Part shown: positions 1 to 10,860 of the stretch, piece after piece
Position numbering within the stretch: the stretch's first letter is position 1
How the letters are laid out: every line of letters begins with the position of its first letter
DNA from: Phyllostachys edulis
Lineage: Eukaryota; Streptophyta; Magnoliopsida; Poales; Poaceae
Length of the DNA: 64,000 nucleotides
NCBI GenBank assembly: GCA_036346405.1
Contig: CM070553.1
Span: 73,472,976-73,536,975 of the forward strand
Direction of reading: 5' to 3'
The notes under the pieces: model-generated
What the model was told of the DNA's origin: nothing
Database searches by the model: none
Seen by the model: only the letters and a program-made list of their open reading frames with translations
Position numbers and translations under genes: made by a program

Positions 1-942
1 TTGTCTTGGTCAAAATTAGCATCCATTGGAAAATGTCTCAGAGGACTTAGCCGTGCGGCATACCAAAGGTAGTGTGCTTAAAGGAAAGGCGGTCGGCGTG
101 TGGGTACATTGGTACACCCTCCGAGGATAAAACTATTGAATAGCCTCGTCCTAGGTTATGGACACGCTTGGTTATTTCCGTAAGAATTAGACTACAACCT
201 TTAATTAAAACTTGACATGGTTGGTATGAGCGGGAGTTCATGCTATTGTTGTGGTGACTATTGGGTTAGTCACTTCCGGGATGGTTGTTGTCATCTACTT
301 ATTGTTATTATCGTTGTTAAACTTGGTATTTGAATGTTAAAACAGATTTGATAACTTGCCTTTAAATGTATTACCTTATTGCAAATAAATGTTGCTTTAT
401 GCTAAATGAGACATACAACCTCCACTTACATAAAGCTTGCATGTAGCATATCTTATAGGCTGTTATCTTACGTAAGTCTTATGGAGTACTTTATGTACTC
501 ATCTCGCCCGTGGTTGTGGCATTTTTGTGGCTTTTGTTGCAGAGGAAGGAGGTGAGCTCCAAGAGCCTCACTTTTGTGCTATGTGTTGCGGCTTCTTGAC
601 GACTAGCTTGGCGGTCCGGTCAAATGCCTAGGGTTAAGGCACACCGATTGGCTTTGTGTTATAGCCATCTTTATGGCACTTTTGCTTCCTTGTTATCTTA
701 GTAGTACTTGTTGTTATTTGGCGAAGGCCCTCTTTTGTAATAACCTATCCTTATTAATATTAACTTCGGTTTGTTGCTTATGTACTATGTGTTGTATGGA
801 ATTGATACATTCTTTTGTTGTGAGGTATGTATACTGCATTCTGGGGAGTATACATCTCTCGAGACTGGGTTTATTTGGTTGATAATACTAGGGTCAATTG
901 GATGACTAAGTATTATGAGCTTAATAAATCCGGCTGCTCACA
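1..942 (+). repeat. 3' part of a long LTR (partial, enters from the left)
   Basis: The stretch resembles 31600-32540, the last kilobase of the solo LTR at 27065-32540. Both share the run from an AAAGGAAAGGCG motif through the GGTTATGGACA and CTTTATGTACTCATCT motifs to a terminal CTCACA. The LTR is read on the plus strand and ends with CACA at 942. Its start lies outside the window, so the target duplication cannot be checked. There is no primer-binding site after 942, so this is not the 5' LTR of a plus-strand element. I see no gene in it. Confidence 0.65.
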
Positions 943-3811
943 AGTAAGGTCTTACTCATGGTCAACAGCCCTAACGAAACCTCAAGCTCTGGATCTCTCA
1001 AGTATTGTATCAACATTGAACCATACAAGACGTCGTCTACCCCGCTCCTAGTCTCGAAACGATCCTAGCGATACGCTATCTCCCAAAATCCCTGTAACTT
1101 CTAGAATCAAACCAATGTACCTTAGGCCAACCTTCCCTTTGGTACCAAACCACACAATCTGCACACAACATACGGAACTCTTGTTCCATCTCTCTATCGA
1201 TCTCTTCACTTTAACAAGGAGCATCTACTTTAACCAGGGACACACAACAGAACTCGTTTTAAACAAACTCTTTTACAAACAGAACCCAACTGAAAATAAA
1301 GGATTCTCATCGCAACCTTACATTACAAACTCCCCACCACAAGAGTCAAATCCAAAATCGAAGATTCCCCATGAAGCCTTTCCACTCCCCATGTAGGTAG
1401 TTTGCAAATAAACACCAAGTAAGCCAAGGGAGAGATCACTCGAATGCCCAAATCAAACACTTCCTTTATTTTTTTATTTTTTTTCTAAACCGGAAAGAAC
1501 CACCATGCCAACATAAAGCCAACTCAAATTGTACATGACCTCTATCATAAACACACAGCTCAACAAGAATCAAGAGAGCATTTAACTACCCAAAAAACTT
1601 CCATTTCTCAATTTTCTTTTAGGAAATAGACCTTCTCTCAAATCATATGATTCCAAATCATCACACTAACTTCTTCCCCTTAACCGGCAAACTCGAAGCG
1701 ATGCTCAACTCGAAAGCAACAACCACACTCCTTTAGAGGGACTCTACTAATCTACAAAATAAGATACTCTAGTCCACTCCTCTACCAAAGGAGTTATTTT
1801 GACAAATGATTTCCAACACCTCACTAAAGATTTTTGCATGCAAACACGTCACCTCAATCCATTAAGGACAATCAATTTGAAATTATCAGCACACACACTC
1901 ATTTACTACACCCAAAGGATTCTATCAATGATTACCACACTATTCGGAATCCACTTTGTTCCACTTTTTCTACACTACATCATTGGGCCTACAAGGTTCT
2001 AGCATAGAACACTAAACAAAATTTTAATCTCCAAGACTCCTATAAATGTACTTTGATATAACTGATAGGGAAGCTCTCAAATCCGATGACTAAAATTCCC
2101 ACAATCCAAAAATACTCAATCATTAATGTCGATAAATAAATATATACTTGACCAAATTATCTTTAGAAAGATTCTAACTCCTAGAGAGGTACTCACTGAA
2201 GCCAAGTCATATCTGACAATAACTCAGCATTTCCTACTATCCTAATAATTGTCATAACGATTAGATTTCTTTGTAATTCTACTATCATTAAACTACGCCG
2301 TCATAATTCTCCTACATTACCTCACAAAGTACCCAATTGCGATACTCTAATACATTGATCAAGATTTTTATACTTTTGATAATTCTATGTTCCATCAAAA
2401 TGAACAAAAAATCTTGGACCACAAATCACTATCAGTTCTACTAGTTGCAACAACATAATCAGTTAGCTCCAAAGACAAATATCCTATTTAAATCAAACCC
2501 TCCTCAAGGATTATTTCAAGAAATCGATTTATCACTCAATGCATCTCAAACAACTTGACACCCAAAGTCTCACAAAGTCATTTACTTGGCCACAACCAAC
2601 CAATTACCACTGTACACTCTATAAGATTGTGTAAAGCAAAAACCATTATTCCTTCCTCAAAAGAAAAAGTAAATAAAATAAATTTCCAGCACCAGAAAAA
2701 CATTTACTACTTGTAGTATACACAAGACCAAGGGATATAGTCAAATAGCAATGATCTCGAAAAACAAAAGACGAGACTACAGTTGAGTGCACAAGTTCTA
2801 CAAGAAGAGAGTATCAAACCTCAGCCAATAAGAATAAAGCATTGCTTTTGAAATTCGAGGAACTCTTGTGTGGCCAACAACAAGGTTAAGTACGCTTCAA
2901 TAAGTTGCAAGCTACAAAACCTGAGTCCACCCTCAAATAGTTGTACTACACTCTTTCTTTTAACTAAGAAAACAATTTCTTTGGTTACAACCTCACTTTG
3001 CCAACTCAAAACAAAAGAGACTTTAAGATCAAACCACATGAATCACTCAATAACCAATAAAACTTTCCAACACGTCACTATGTTCAAACCAGTTTCAGCT
3101 ACCACAAAGATCATGAACTCCAAAAGATCATGAATGCAAAGCTCGAAACATTCCATTTGAGCGATACCACGAAAGTTGATCAAATTACTTTCATTCTTTA
3201 AGAATCAACAACACACTCACAATCCATTGCTGACAACATTACTAACATTCAGAATGATACACCCTTAACAAGAATCATCATCGTATACTCTTCCATTATA
3301 AAGTTCTCCAAAAACACACCAAATTGTTCCATACTACCTTATCATCCCATCCTTAGATTGAGAGTCCACCAAAACTATACCACCTCACTATAATATCCAC
3401 TTTATTCCATAGGTGATCTACTATACAAATTAAAAGGTTTACCAAAACCCTTTCATCAGGAACATGCTATCATCCAACAATTCCACAATCATGTAGGCAT
3501 AAGCCACTTATTAAATCACATCAGTTCAACTCTTAGTGATGTTATTCACCAAACTTTAACACTCATCAATTGCACTGCAACCATTGTTGTTATCAACTGG
3601 CTTCATTATGAAGTCTAGTTACTGCCTACTTTTCTTTGCGAATCACATGAATATTTACAAACACATATTCAATTATTCCTCCTCATATTTAGATTTTGGC
3701 AAAATCACACTAAAACTTCAAGAATCGAAATCTTCCATCGATCAAAAGTCTCGACAACTATACATCCAAATTCATCACATCATTCTATATAGAAGAACTA
3801 TCCAGAACTCC
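943..3811. other. AT-rich unclassified sequence, no gene seen
   Basis: About 2.9 kb of A/C-rich sequence without a long reading frame or a motif I recognise. The longest open frames are under 100 codons and lack domain signatures. It lies between the end of one LTR (942) and the start of another (3812), so it is most likely decayed non-coding interior or flank of an old retroelement. That origin is inference from context only. Confidence 0.4.
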
Positions 3812-4093
3812 TGTCGGGACCCAAAAATGCAATTCTGGACTCTCTGTGTATACTGCACTAGTCCAGGATCACGCTAGTGCACACAGTAGCAACATCAGTG
3901 AAATATCATTTTCATATACAAAGATGACTAATAGATAGGCAAACAACAATAAACATCAGAGTAAAGACCTTAAGGTCAAAGCTTACAATTAATGCTTCAG
4001 AGGGCAGGTAGCTCAATGAAGCTGCAGCAGAACGAAACAGAATAAGTTCAGTGAAGCCCATCCATATGCCCACAGGCAATCGGCTGGGGTGCG
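3812..4093 (-). repeat. LTR fragment, chromovirus-like family
   Basis: It begins TGTCGGGACCC and continues with a CTCTGTGT...AGTCCAGGAT pattern that matches the start of the LTRs at 14314 and 23230 (TGTCGGACCC, CTCTGTGT, GTCCAGGAT). It also ends in the same CCACAGGCAATCG context as 23438. Read on the minus strand this is the 3' end of an LTR. It is interrupted at 4094 by another LTR. It belongs to a family related to, but not the same as, the 14314 element. Confidence 0.55.
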
Positions 4094-6163
4094 TGTAACG
4101 ACCCGGCCCAGGGCACACCCGGGAGGTCCCTCAGGACCTCCTGGGAGGTCTAGAGAGGAGCCCCCAGAACGTCTCGAGAGGACATCCGGTAGGACCGCAC
4201 AGACCTCCCGAGAGGTCCGAGAGGACCACTCGGAGGTCTGGGAGGTCCTGACCCGCAGAGGTCGCTGGACCTCAGACCTCCCCAAAACTCCACGTCTCCA
4301 CTCGAGGGAGGTCCGAAGGGAACCACCCCGAGGAGGTCGTGGGGCTTAGGGCAAGCCTAAAGTCCTCTGTGATCCAAACCAGCCCCCAGAGATCATCGAC
4401 TGGTTCTCACAGCAAACAAGTGATAACCTCAACATCCACAAGACTTTATTAACAGCAAAAGGAGGTTTGATTACAAGGGTTGCTTACAACTCCAGCAACA
4501 GGGAGCACACAAACGCAGCGGAGAACAAAAGACAATATCCACCCATTACACCACAGGTGATTGGCTGGAGGGCGCGGCCTAATTGAGCTGGTCATCTTCA
4601 TCATCAAAGAAGTTTTCATCTGCTCAATATATGAATCAAGCAAGAGTGAGCACAACAACCGTGCTCGCAAGTTACACCCGTCAATTAACAGAATGACATG
4701 CATAAGGGTATATCAAAGGACAGCATAGTAGGGTTGATTTGCATAAAGCCAATTTTATTTCAATTACAAGTATTAAGTTTCAAGGCAGGTTACAATAATT
4801 AAAATTCACTTTTACAAATCCATTTTCAGTTGGATACATTCATCATTGAAATGGTGAAGGATACCCTCCTGCACAAGGCTTCCCGCCCAAACCCAGTTTT
4901 GGTTAAGCCACCAAAACCATTTTCATAACCTTTTGAAAACCAAACCAAAAGCTAACTTTGAGTGACATTGCCAGCATGTCCATGACCGTGGACACGGCTA
5001 TTCGAATAGATTTACACTCTACAAAGGTTGCACACTTTACCCACATGACATGAATTCTCTAGTTTGCTTGGCATCCGTCGATGCCACCTCACACTTCCTT
5101 TGGTGAGAGGTCTAGAGCACATGACAAGGCCTTTACAATGCATTACTCCACCACAGTCCACCCACTCTAAGGTTTCACTCCCATTGGACTTTCCATCCGC
5201 CGGGTTTAAGCCCCCTCTTGAGCCGGGTGGGACTACAACTAGTCATAACATGACAAATCCACGCGTCCATGAGGCAAACTATGGTAGAGCTTTGCAAATT
5301 AATTAGCCAGGTCCCACGCCCCATACTGGAGACATGTGGTTGCACAAGTTTGGCATAGCCCATTATAGGCTTAGCAAGTGGTGTCTCAAAGACCGGTCCT
5401 TAACCGACTTGGGCGACAAACCTTAACCCTGGGGCATCGGATCACACGACCCCCGTGCATAGACATGCACCAACCATACAACCAGCTTCGCCCAAGTCAA
5501 AACCATTTTCCCGTTACTTTGCTTTACAATCCCCCATGGCACACCAATGCCATGGGCATGAGTAAAACATCCATGAAACACCAATGTCATGGCCAAAATC
5601 TCCATGGCACACCAATGCCACGGCTCAAAGCATTTTATTAATTGGTATTTTTGGTCAAAACTCCCCAAATCAAGATCTTAGTCTAAGCATTGCTAAGCAT
5701 TTCATTTTTCAAGGGCTTCGGGTCCTCACTATTGCAAGAACTAGTTTTTATCTAAGGTGACAATGAGGTTGATTCAATCATGGATAGAGATCCTACCAAA
5801 CAGTAGGTTTAACTATGGATTAAAAGATGGGCATTGAAATATTTAGTAAAGTAAGCATGCATACACCTTTGAAAACAACATAAATAATTTGAAGTAATGG
5901 GTGCAACATGTTCAAGAGTGTAACTTGCCTTGCTCAAGATCTCGAGCTGCTTCCTCTCCCTCACTGAACTTAGGCTCCCCACGGTCTGGGCAATCTACAC
6001 GTGAAAAACCAAATACTCAAACAAAGCTCAAACAAGATTTCAAAGAACACCAAATAAACTTAGATACAAAACCAACAGAGAAGCTGGGAGGTCAAGAGGA
6101 GGTCCAAGGAGCTCGCTGGAGAGGTCTTAGGGCTCCAGAGAGGATGTCCAGAGACCATCTCTT
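4094..6163 (-). repeat. Truncated long LTR of the GGACCTCC-rich family
   Basis: It starts TGTAACGACCCGGCC, the reverse complement of the ends of the solo LTRs at 42524-47140 and 41657-49936. It shares with them a block of GGACCTCC/GGAGGTCC motifs (4110-4340), a TTTATTAA stretch that is a polyadenylation-type signal on the minus strand (about 4444), the GGTGATTGGCTGGAGGGCGCGG block (4556-4577) and CCATGGCA hairpins (5533-5623). The five bases before it are GTGCG. The far end is lost: at about 6163 the sequence jumps into copia pol, so a deletion or rearrangement removed the U3 half. Confidence 0.65.
5533..5623 (-). repeat. Three tandem CCATGGCA-type stem-loops in an LTR
   Basis: Stem 1 is CCCATGGCA (5533-5541) with TGCCATGGG (5548-5556), a perfect 9-bp match around the loop CACCAA. 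Stem 2 is CCATGAAA (5571-5578) with TGTCATGG (5585-5592), one mismatch. Stem 3 is CCATGGCA (5602-5609) with TGCCACGG (5616-5623), one mismatch. The loop is CACCAA in all three. Counterparts occur at 15462, 24394, 45599-45689 and 47709. Confidence 0.6.
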
Positions 6164-6543
6164 ACTGGTCATGTGTTCACTATTGGAGGATGTGCCATTA
6201 GTTGGAAAGCAAGCCTGGAAGCTATTGTTGCCTTGTCCACTACAGAAGCGAGTATGTGGCTATTTCTGAAGCTTGCAAAGAAGTTGTTTGGCTAAGAGGT
6301 TTGTTTACTGGGCTTTATAGAAGTACGTCTTGCACTACAATATTCTGTGAGAGTCAAAGCGCTATTTGCCTTACGAGTGATCGGATATTTCATGAGAGAA
6401 CGAAGCACATTGACATCAGATATCATTACACTCGAGGTGTCATTGGTCAATGTGACATTAAAGTCAGCAAGATAATTACTCATGATAATCCAGTTAATAT
6501 GATGACAAAGTTAGTTGCTAATGCTAAGTTTGAGCTTTGCTAA
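6164..6543 (+). pseudogene. Ty1/copia RNase H C-terminal fragment
   Basis: The translation carries the copia RNase H signature: GGCAISWKAS, then ALSTTEAEYVAISEA spread over two frames, KEVVWLRGL, the F/C-ESQSAICL segment, and FHERTKHIDIRYHY...TKLVANAKFELC to a TAA stop at 6541-6543. RNase H would degrade RNA in the RNA-DNA hybrid during reverse transcription. A one-base loss near 6248, in the TTEAEY region, shifts the frame. Everything upstream (gag, protease, integrase, RT) is missing because the sequence joins an unrelated LTR at about 6163. The 3' LTR follows directly, as expected for copia order. Confidence 0.85.
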
Positions 6544-6605
6544 TTTGTTTCGAGGATATCACATTTTGTTTTGGCTATAGCAGTAATTTGTCTCAATGTG
6601 GAGAT

Positions 6606-6838
6606 TGTTGAGTTTGAGTGTGATGCGAATTAAGTTCCTTCTCCAACTCATAGTTCTACTCCTATACGGAGTCTTTTGTGTACCACTATAAATATATCCA
6701 TGTATTCTATATGGAAGAGTAAGAGCTTCATTGTAAACATTTTTGTATATAGTGATATTGCTTTCGTGCGCCTGTGGTTTTTTCCAAAAGAGTTTTTCAC
6801 GAAAAAAATCGTGTCTCCCGTTCATGACTTGCCCGAGC
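6606..6838 (+). repeat. Copia 3' LTR (approximate end)
   Basis: After the RNase H stop comes a purine-rich CAATGTGGAGAT tract, the usual polypurine primer position, then TGTTGAG at 6606. A TATAAATA box lies at 6687-6694. Near 6775-6815 is the T-rich, GTTTTTCACG-containing end common in plant copia LTRs. I cannot fix the exact 3' end; a MITE begins at 6842. Confidence 0.6.
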
Positions 6839-6841
6839 TAA

Positions 6842-7167
6842 GGGCATATACAATGGTACAGATAATTGGTGTCTATATCAGCTATCCATGTCATCTATAG
6901 ATAGCACTAAAGATGGCTCATATAATGAGTTGTCTGTTAAGATGTCTATATGAGATCCCACAATCTTCTATTTTTTGCTTGGAAAAAATATTTGTTATAG
7001 ACAACAACTCATACAATGGTGTTTTGTGTTGTCTATAACGGTTTTATAGACTGTCTGTTGCATGCTAGACAGCTTCATTCTCTCTCCTTGTTCTCTCTCA
7101 TTCACATCATTAAAAATTTTACATGGCAAAGATTATAGATTACTGATATCACCCACCGTACATGCCC
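6842..7167. mobile_element. Tourist-like (PIF/Harbinger) MITE
   Basis: A 326-bp non-coding element with terminal inverted repeats: left end GGGCATATACAATGG, right end CCACCGTACATGCCC. It is flanked by a perfect TAA duplication (6839-6841 and 7168-7170). Terminal GGGCAT-type repeats with TAA/TTA target sites are the mark of Tourist elements in grasses. It marks the left edge of the gene island and lies about 1.1 kb upstream of the bHLH TATA box. Confidence 0.85.
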
Positions 7168-7169
7168 TA

Positions 7170-7453
7170 AGTAGTTGGTTTGATGTGAGAGCACACTAAT
7201 ATGGGCTTAGTCTTCGTGGTTCTAGGACAGCTTTAGATCATGATCGAGGTTGCACCGCATGCATGCTACAGGGAATCGGGAAGAATCTACTCACATGACA
7301 GTTCGTGCCCTTGGAACAGAATCTACGTAATGTAATTAAGTACTATAGCTATGTATAGGCAACAACTTCTTGTCTACTACTTGGGGAGAGGGAAGGTATA
7401 CAATGGCTGTAGCAGGAAAACTAGGAATTCAATGCTTGCAATCGTCACGCATT

Positions 7454-7488
<35 letters not shown>

Positions 7489-8271
7489 TGTCATACGTAC
7501 GTACGTACGTACGTTCAGGTGCATCACCTCATCTTGTCTAGAAGAACCATGGAAGCGCAAGCTCCCATTTAATTCTGACAGATCGGTCGAAGAACTCCCG
7601 TGGCAAGCTAGCTGCAGTTCAGTTCGTGAGGTCGTGGACCATGGAGGAGATTGTTAGGTTTACCTCACACTAGCGTCTCAACTGGCTTGATCAAGGTAAT
7701 GTATACAGAGTTCCAGTCAAGAAGGGGAAGGAGAGGAGAGGAGGGAGGCAAGGGAGGCCTTGGGATGTGTGAAAGCCTGCAAAGCCTTCACGAGGGGGGT
7801 CACAGCCGCACAGCTACCTCTCTTTGACACTGCTACTGCTGCTAGGGGGGCCTTGCGTGCATCACACTTGCGTATGCATGCGCTGCTCCGTTCTTCTTCT
7901 CCCTTATATCCATCATGAGTTGACCCCACGTCTCCCCGTAGTTACAGGTTTTTTTACTCCATACAGTTACCTGATCCCATCAACACTGCACTCGCGCATT
8001 CAATTCCCACGAGAATTCTTCCATCGGGCAGCAGCACCGTACAAATCGTAGATATGCAAACCAATTACATGCATTTTATTACTCAATCTCGAATGGATAT
8101 AGTGGAAAGAAATTAGTGAGAATTAGTGACTAGCTGCCACATATAGCTAGCTGTGGAAGCTAATTTCCCCACCTCTCCTCTAGCACATGGAAGTAGCCTC
8201 TACAGCACAATGACAAATAGTAACAGTTTCGACCCCATCACCGGCTCCCCACCTTCACCCCTCCATTCCCC
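7170..8271 (+). other. Upstream region of the bHLH gene
   Basis: No coding region is recognisable here. The sequence contains the microsatellites at 7458-7516, a G-rich GAGAGGAGGGAGG stretch near 7730-7750, and mixed-composition sequence up to the TATA box at 8272. Its position makes it the likely promoter region of the gene at 8518; no specific operator can be called. Confidence 0.4.
7458..7516. repeat. GA microsatellite followed by ACGT-type repeat
   Basis: A (GA)n run at about 7458-7486 is followed within 10 bases by a (CGTA)n run at about 7493-7514. Both are simple-sequence repeats in the upstream intergenic region of the bHLH gene. Confidence 0.85.
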
Positions 8272-8277
8272 TATAAA
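8272..8277 (+). promoter_or_regulatory. TATA box of the bHLH gene
   Basis: TATAAA in the context CCCCTATAAAGCCC, a good grass core promoter. It lies 246 bases upstream of the chosen ATG and about 30 bases upstream of a CT-rich tract that would be at the transcript start. Confidence 0.7.
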
Positions 8278-8303
8278 GCCCTCCCTTATGTGGCCACTCA
8301 TGG

Positions 8304-8328
8304 CCTCTCTCTCTCTCTCTCTCTCTCT
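8304..8328 (+). repeat. CT microsatellite in the 5' leader
   Basis: A (CT)n run directly downstream of the TATA box. CT-rich leaders (Y patches) are common at grass transcription starts; here the pure repeat is likely to be length-polymorphic. Confidence 0.8.
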
Positions 8329-8517
8329 GAGATCAATTCAAGCTAACGCACGCCTTCTTCTCTAGCTTGCTGCTAGGTGGTCGTCGTCCACTGCACTTTG
8401 GAGGAGGAGCTCATCATCTCACCTACTGCATCTAGCTTGCTGGTGTGGTGTGGGAGTAGTACTAGTACAATTACTCTAGTACTGAGCTGGTAGTAGTGAG
8501 CAGTGGTAGTGGCCGGC

Positions 8518-9378
8518 ATGGACAACATCACCCACAACTCGAGCAGCAGCAGCTCATGGGATCTGGACATGAGCCTCGGCAGCCACCACCACCCTCTCCT
8601 CTTCGACCACCCCGCCCCGACTCCACCCCCGCCACCGCCACCATTACCCTTCGACCTCCACCCTCCTCCTCACCACCACCATCCTCACCCATTAGATCCT
8701 CCTCCGTCTTCCTCCGTCTTCCCTCCTCCTCCTCACCACCAACACCACATCCATCCTCTCGATTTGGACCCCTCCTCTCATCAGCGGCATCATGAGCCCC
8801 GCCACGACCAGCAAGGCGCCGCCGGCGACGACGCGGAGGAGGAGCTCGGCGGCATGAAAGAGATCATGTACCGCATATCTGCCATGCAGCCGGTCGACAT
8901 CGACCCGGCCACCATCAACAGGCCGCGCCGCCGCAACGTCCGCATCAGCGACGATCCCCAGAGCGTCGCCGCCCGCCACCGCCGCGAGCGGATCAGCGAG
9001 CGCATCCGCATCCTCCAGCGCCTCGTCCCGGGAGGCACCAAGATGGACACCGCCTCCATGCTCGATGAGGCCATCCGCTACATCAAGTTCCTCAAACGCC
9101 AGGTGCAGGAGCTCCAGCACCAGCCGCCCCAGCAGCATCCTGCCGGAGCGTCCGCCGGAGCTCCAGCGGGACCTAGCACCTCAGTCGTAGGGCGAACTGG
9201 CGGGCCATTTATGCCGTTGGGCGCCGGACCGATTATCGATTGGGCCGGCCTCACGAGGCCCGTGGATATCCACGGGCCGACATCGTCGTCGTCGTCGTCC
9301 TCGTCGATGGGCGGCGCACACGCGGTCCTAGGTTTCGGATTCAGCAGCGGTGGTCAAAGCAGCCATGGAATGCGCTGA
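8518..9378 (+). CDS. HECATE/INDEHISCENT-group bHLH transcription factor
   Basis: Intronless, 286 residues from ATG 8518 to TGA 9376-9378. An in-frame GTG lies at 8503, but the first ATG is the natural eukaryotic start. The N-terminus is low complexity: a Ser run, then His/Pro-rich segments to about residue 90. An acidic patch (DDAEEE) precedes the group signature KEIMYRISAMQPVDIDP and RRRNVRISDDPQSVAAR, then the helix-loop-helix RERISERIRILQRLVPGG, KMDTASMLDEAIRYIKFLK and a short leucine-containing extension. This run is diagnostic of bHLH group VIIIb (HEC1-3, IND). As in that group, the basic region reads SVAARHRRER, with Ala where most E-box binders have Glu. The C-terminus has a Ser run and a Gly-rich tail. 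By family it should act in the nucleus, as a dimer, in reproductive-organ patterning; the exact orthologue is not assigned. Codon use is strongly GC-rich, typical of grass intronless genes. Confidence 0.95.
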   Translation: MDNITHNSSSSSSWDLDMSLGSHHHPLLFDHPAPTPPPPPPPLPFDLHPPPHHHHPHPLDPPPSSSVFPPPPHHQHHIHPLDLDPSSHQRHHEPRHDQQGAAGDDAEEELGGMKEIMYRISAMQPVDIDPATINRPRRRNVRISDDPQSVAARHRRERISERIRILQRLVPGGTKMDTASMLDEAIRYIKFLKRQVQELQHQPPQQHPAGASAGAPAGPSTSVVGRTGGPFMPLGAGPIIDWAGLTRPVDIHGPTSSSSSSSSMGGAHAVLGFGFSSGGQSSHGMR

Positions 9379-9510
9379 GAGAGAGCTATAGCTGATTAAC
9401 TAGGGACCAAAGGATGGCTAGCGGAGAGGTAATTTTTATTTAATTTTGGGCCGGGCGGTAATCTGTGTGCTGGTGTTGATGTTTTGTGAAAGTACAATTA
9501 ATTAATAAGA
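9379..9510 (+). other. 3' UTR and likely polyadenylation region
   Basis: After the TGA the composition changes to AT-rich. AATTAATTAATAAG at about 9497-9509 contains a near-canonical AATAAG signal, followed by T/G-rich sequence from 9520. The exact cleavage site cannot be read from sequence. Confidence 0.4.
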
Positions 9511-9721
9511 TTAGCTAGGGTTTGTGTTATTTTGCCATGTGATCTTCAGGGTTTAATTTGTACTGTTTTCTCTGAGTTTTCATTTGCCAGAAAATGTTTT
9601 TTGAGACAGTAGTAGTATGTGCAATTCTCCATGATGTCGTGTAGCTAGCTGGGCAGCTTGCGTGTTGTGTCTTGGTGGCAACCGAAGTCTGTTGACTAGC
9701 TACTGGTTGAGCATGGGATCG

Positions 9722-9724
<3 letters not shown>

Positions 9725-9755
<31 letters not shown>
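9725..9755. repeat. GA microsatellite downstream of the bHLH gene
   Basis: About 15 uninterrupted GA units. With the CT run at 8304 and the GA run at 7458 it is the third dinucleotide GA/CT repeat within 2.3 kb around the gene. Confidence 0.9.
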
Positions 9756-9757
<2 letters not shown>

Positions 9758-10192
9758 CATTTATTGGCTGTTTGTTACTTGGTTTCAGTTTGTCACGTAG
9801 AGATCAGGTAATAACGACTTACTCTCTGTTCTTCTTTGTTTGAACTCAGAGAGAAAAGAAAGAAAAAATTATCTCATTTTTCTTCTCTTGAGTCGTCTTG
9901 AGATATCTAGAGGGAATTATTGGCGCAAGGTATTCAGTGCCATGATCAGTCATAAGTGGCGAGGTGCTGAATTCTATGCATCAAGAGGGCAAAAATAAGC
10001 AGTAAAGAAAGGAGGTTTCGGTTTGGAGAGTAACAGTGCGGCCAAACCAACCATTGAAAAGCTGTAACGAGCTCTATCTATCGAGCTTAGCCACTCCCAT
10101 ATGTATATCTAGCTAGCTATAGCCTGCAGTGACGTACTGATTCTTAGCATGGGAAAAAAAGAACAGAGTTCATACGTATTCTTGTGTTTTTC

Positions 10193-10356
10193 GTCTAACT
10201 GATCTAGTGCTGGCCGGTGGCAAAACTTCCATGGCATACATGATTAAGAAAACTAAAGTGCTAAAACAACTTCAGTCTAACTGATCTAGTGGCGATCAGT
10301 GGCAAAACTTCCATGGCATGCATGATTAAGAAAACTAAAGTGCGATAATAACTTCA
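10193..10356 (+). repeat. 82-bp tandem duplication
   Basis: Two adjacent copies (10193-10274 and 10275-10356) share GTCTAACTGATCTAGTG, GGCAAAACTTCCATGGCAT and ATGATTAAGAAAACTAAAG, with a few differences between them. No coding potential. Probably a simple local duplication in intergenic DNA. Confidence 0.8.
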
Positions 10357-10860
10357 ATTTGTGCCGTGCATGAACTGGAAAATGCCATTAATTGCACTGG
10401 TATTTTATGTACTCTGAAGAATGTTAATTAATTGTATTATTGTCAAGCATGTAGCCGTTTATGCTTAATTGATCAGGTCAAAATATTTTAGTGGGCATAT
10501 GGTTTCTCCACTATATTTGTAGTACAGTACATTACATCCGTATGTCATGTTTTCATTTTTCCCCTTGTAACATTAATTTGAAATTTTCTTGCATGATTCA
10601 AACTTCTGAACCCAAAAGTCCAGTTATATTATTTCCTCCCTTATTTTCCCCCAAGTTTTCCTTCTGTCGTAGTTTAAATCCGTGCTTAATTATATGCACG
10701 GATGGTACTTCAATTTCTTTGGAGTTGCAAATACTGGTAAAGAAACAATTTAGATCTACACTTAATTACTTTGATACATATCAGCCCAAAAGGTTGACCC
10801 ATGGTTTTACCATTTTAGCTTCACCCAAAAGAGTTAATTAAGACCACAAGTTATGGTATA

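Noticed and set aside
7700..7900. A possible microRNA or small gene in the bHLH upstream region
   Set aside because: No convincing long foldback or coding motif could be seen.
8503..8517. A start five codons upstream of the bHLH ATG
   Set aside because: It begins with GTG, which is not a normal nuclear start; ATG at 8518 is the first in frame.
8692..9138. 148-codon open frame antisense to the bHLH gene
   Set aside because: A mirror of the strongly GC-biased bHLH codons; no domain and no promoter.
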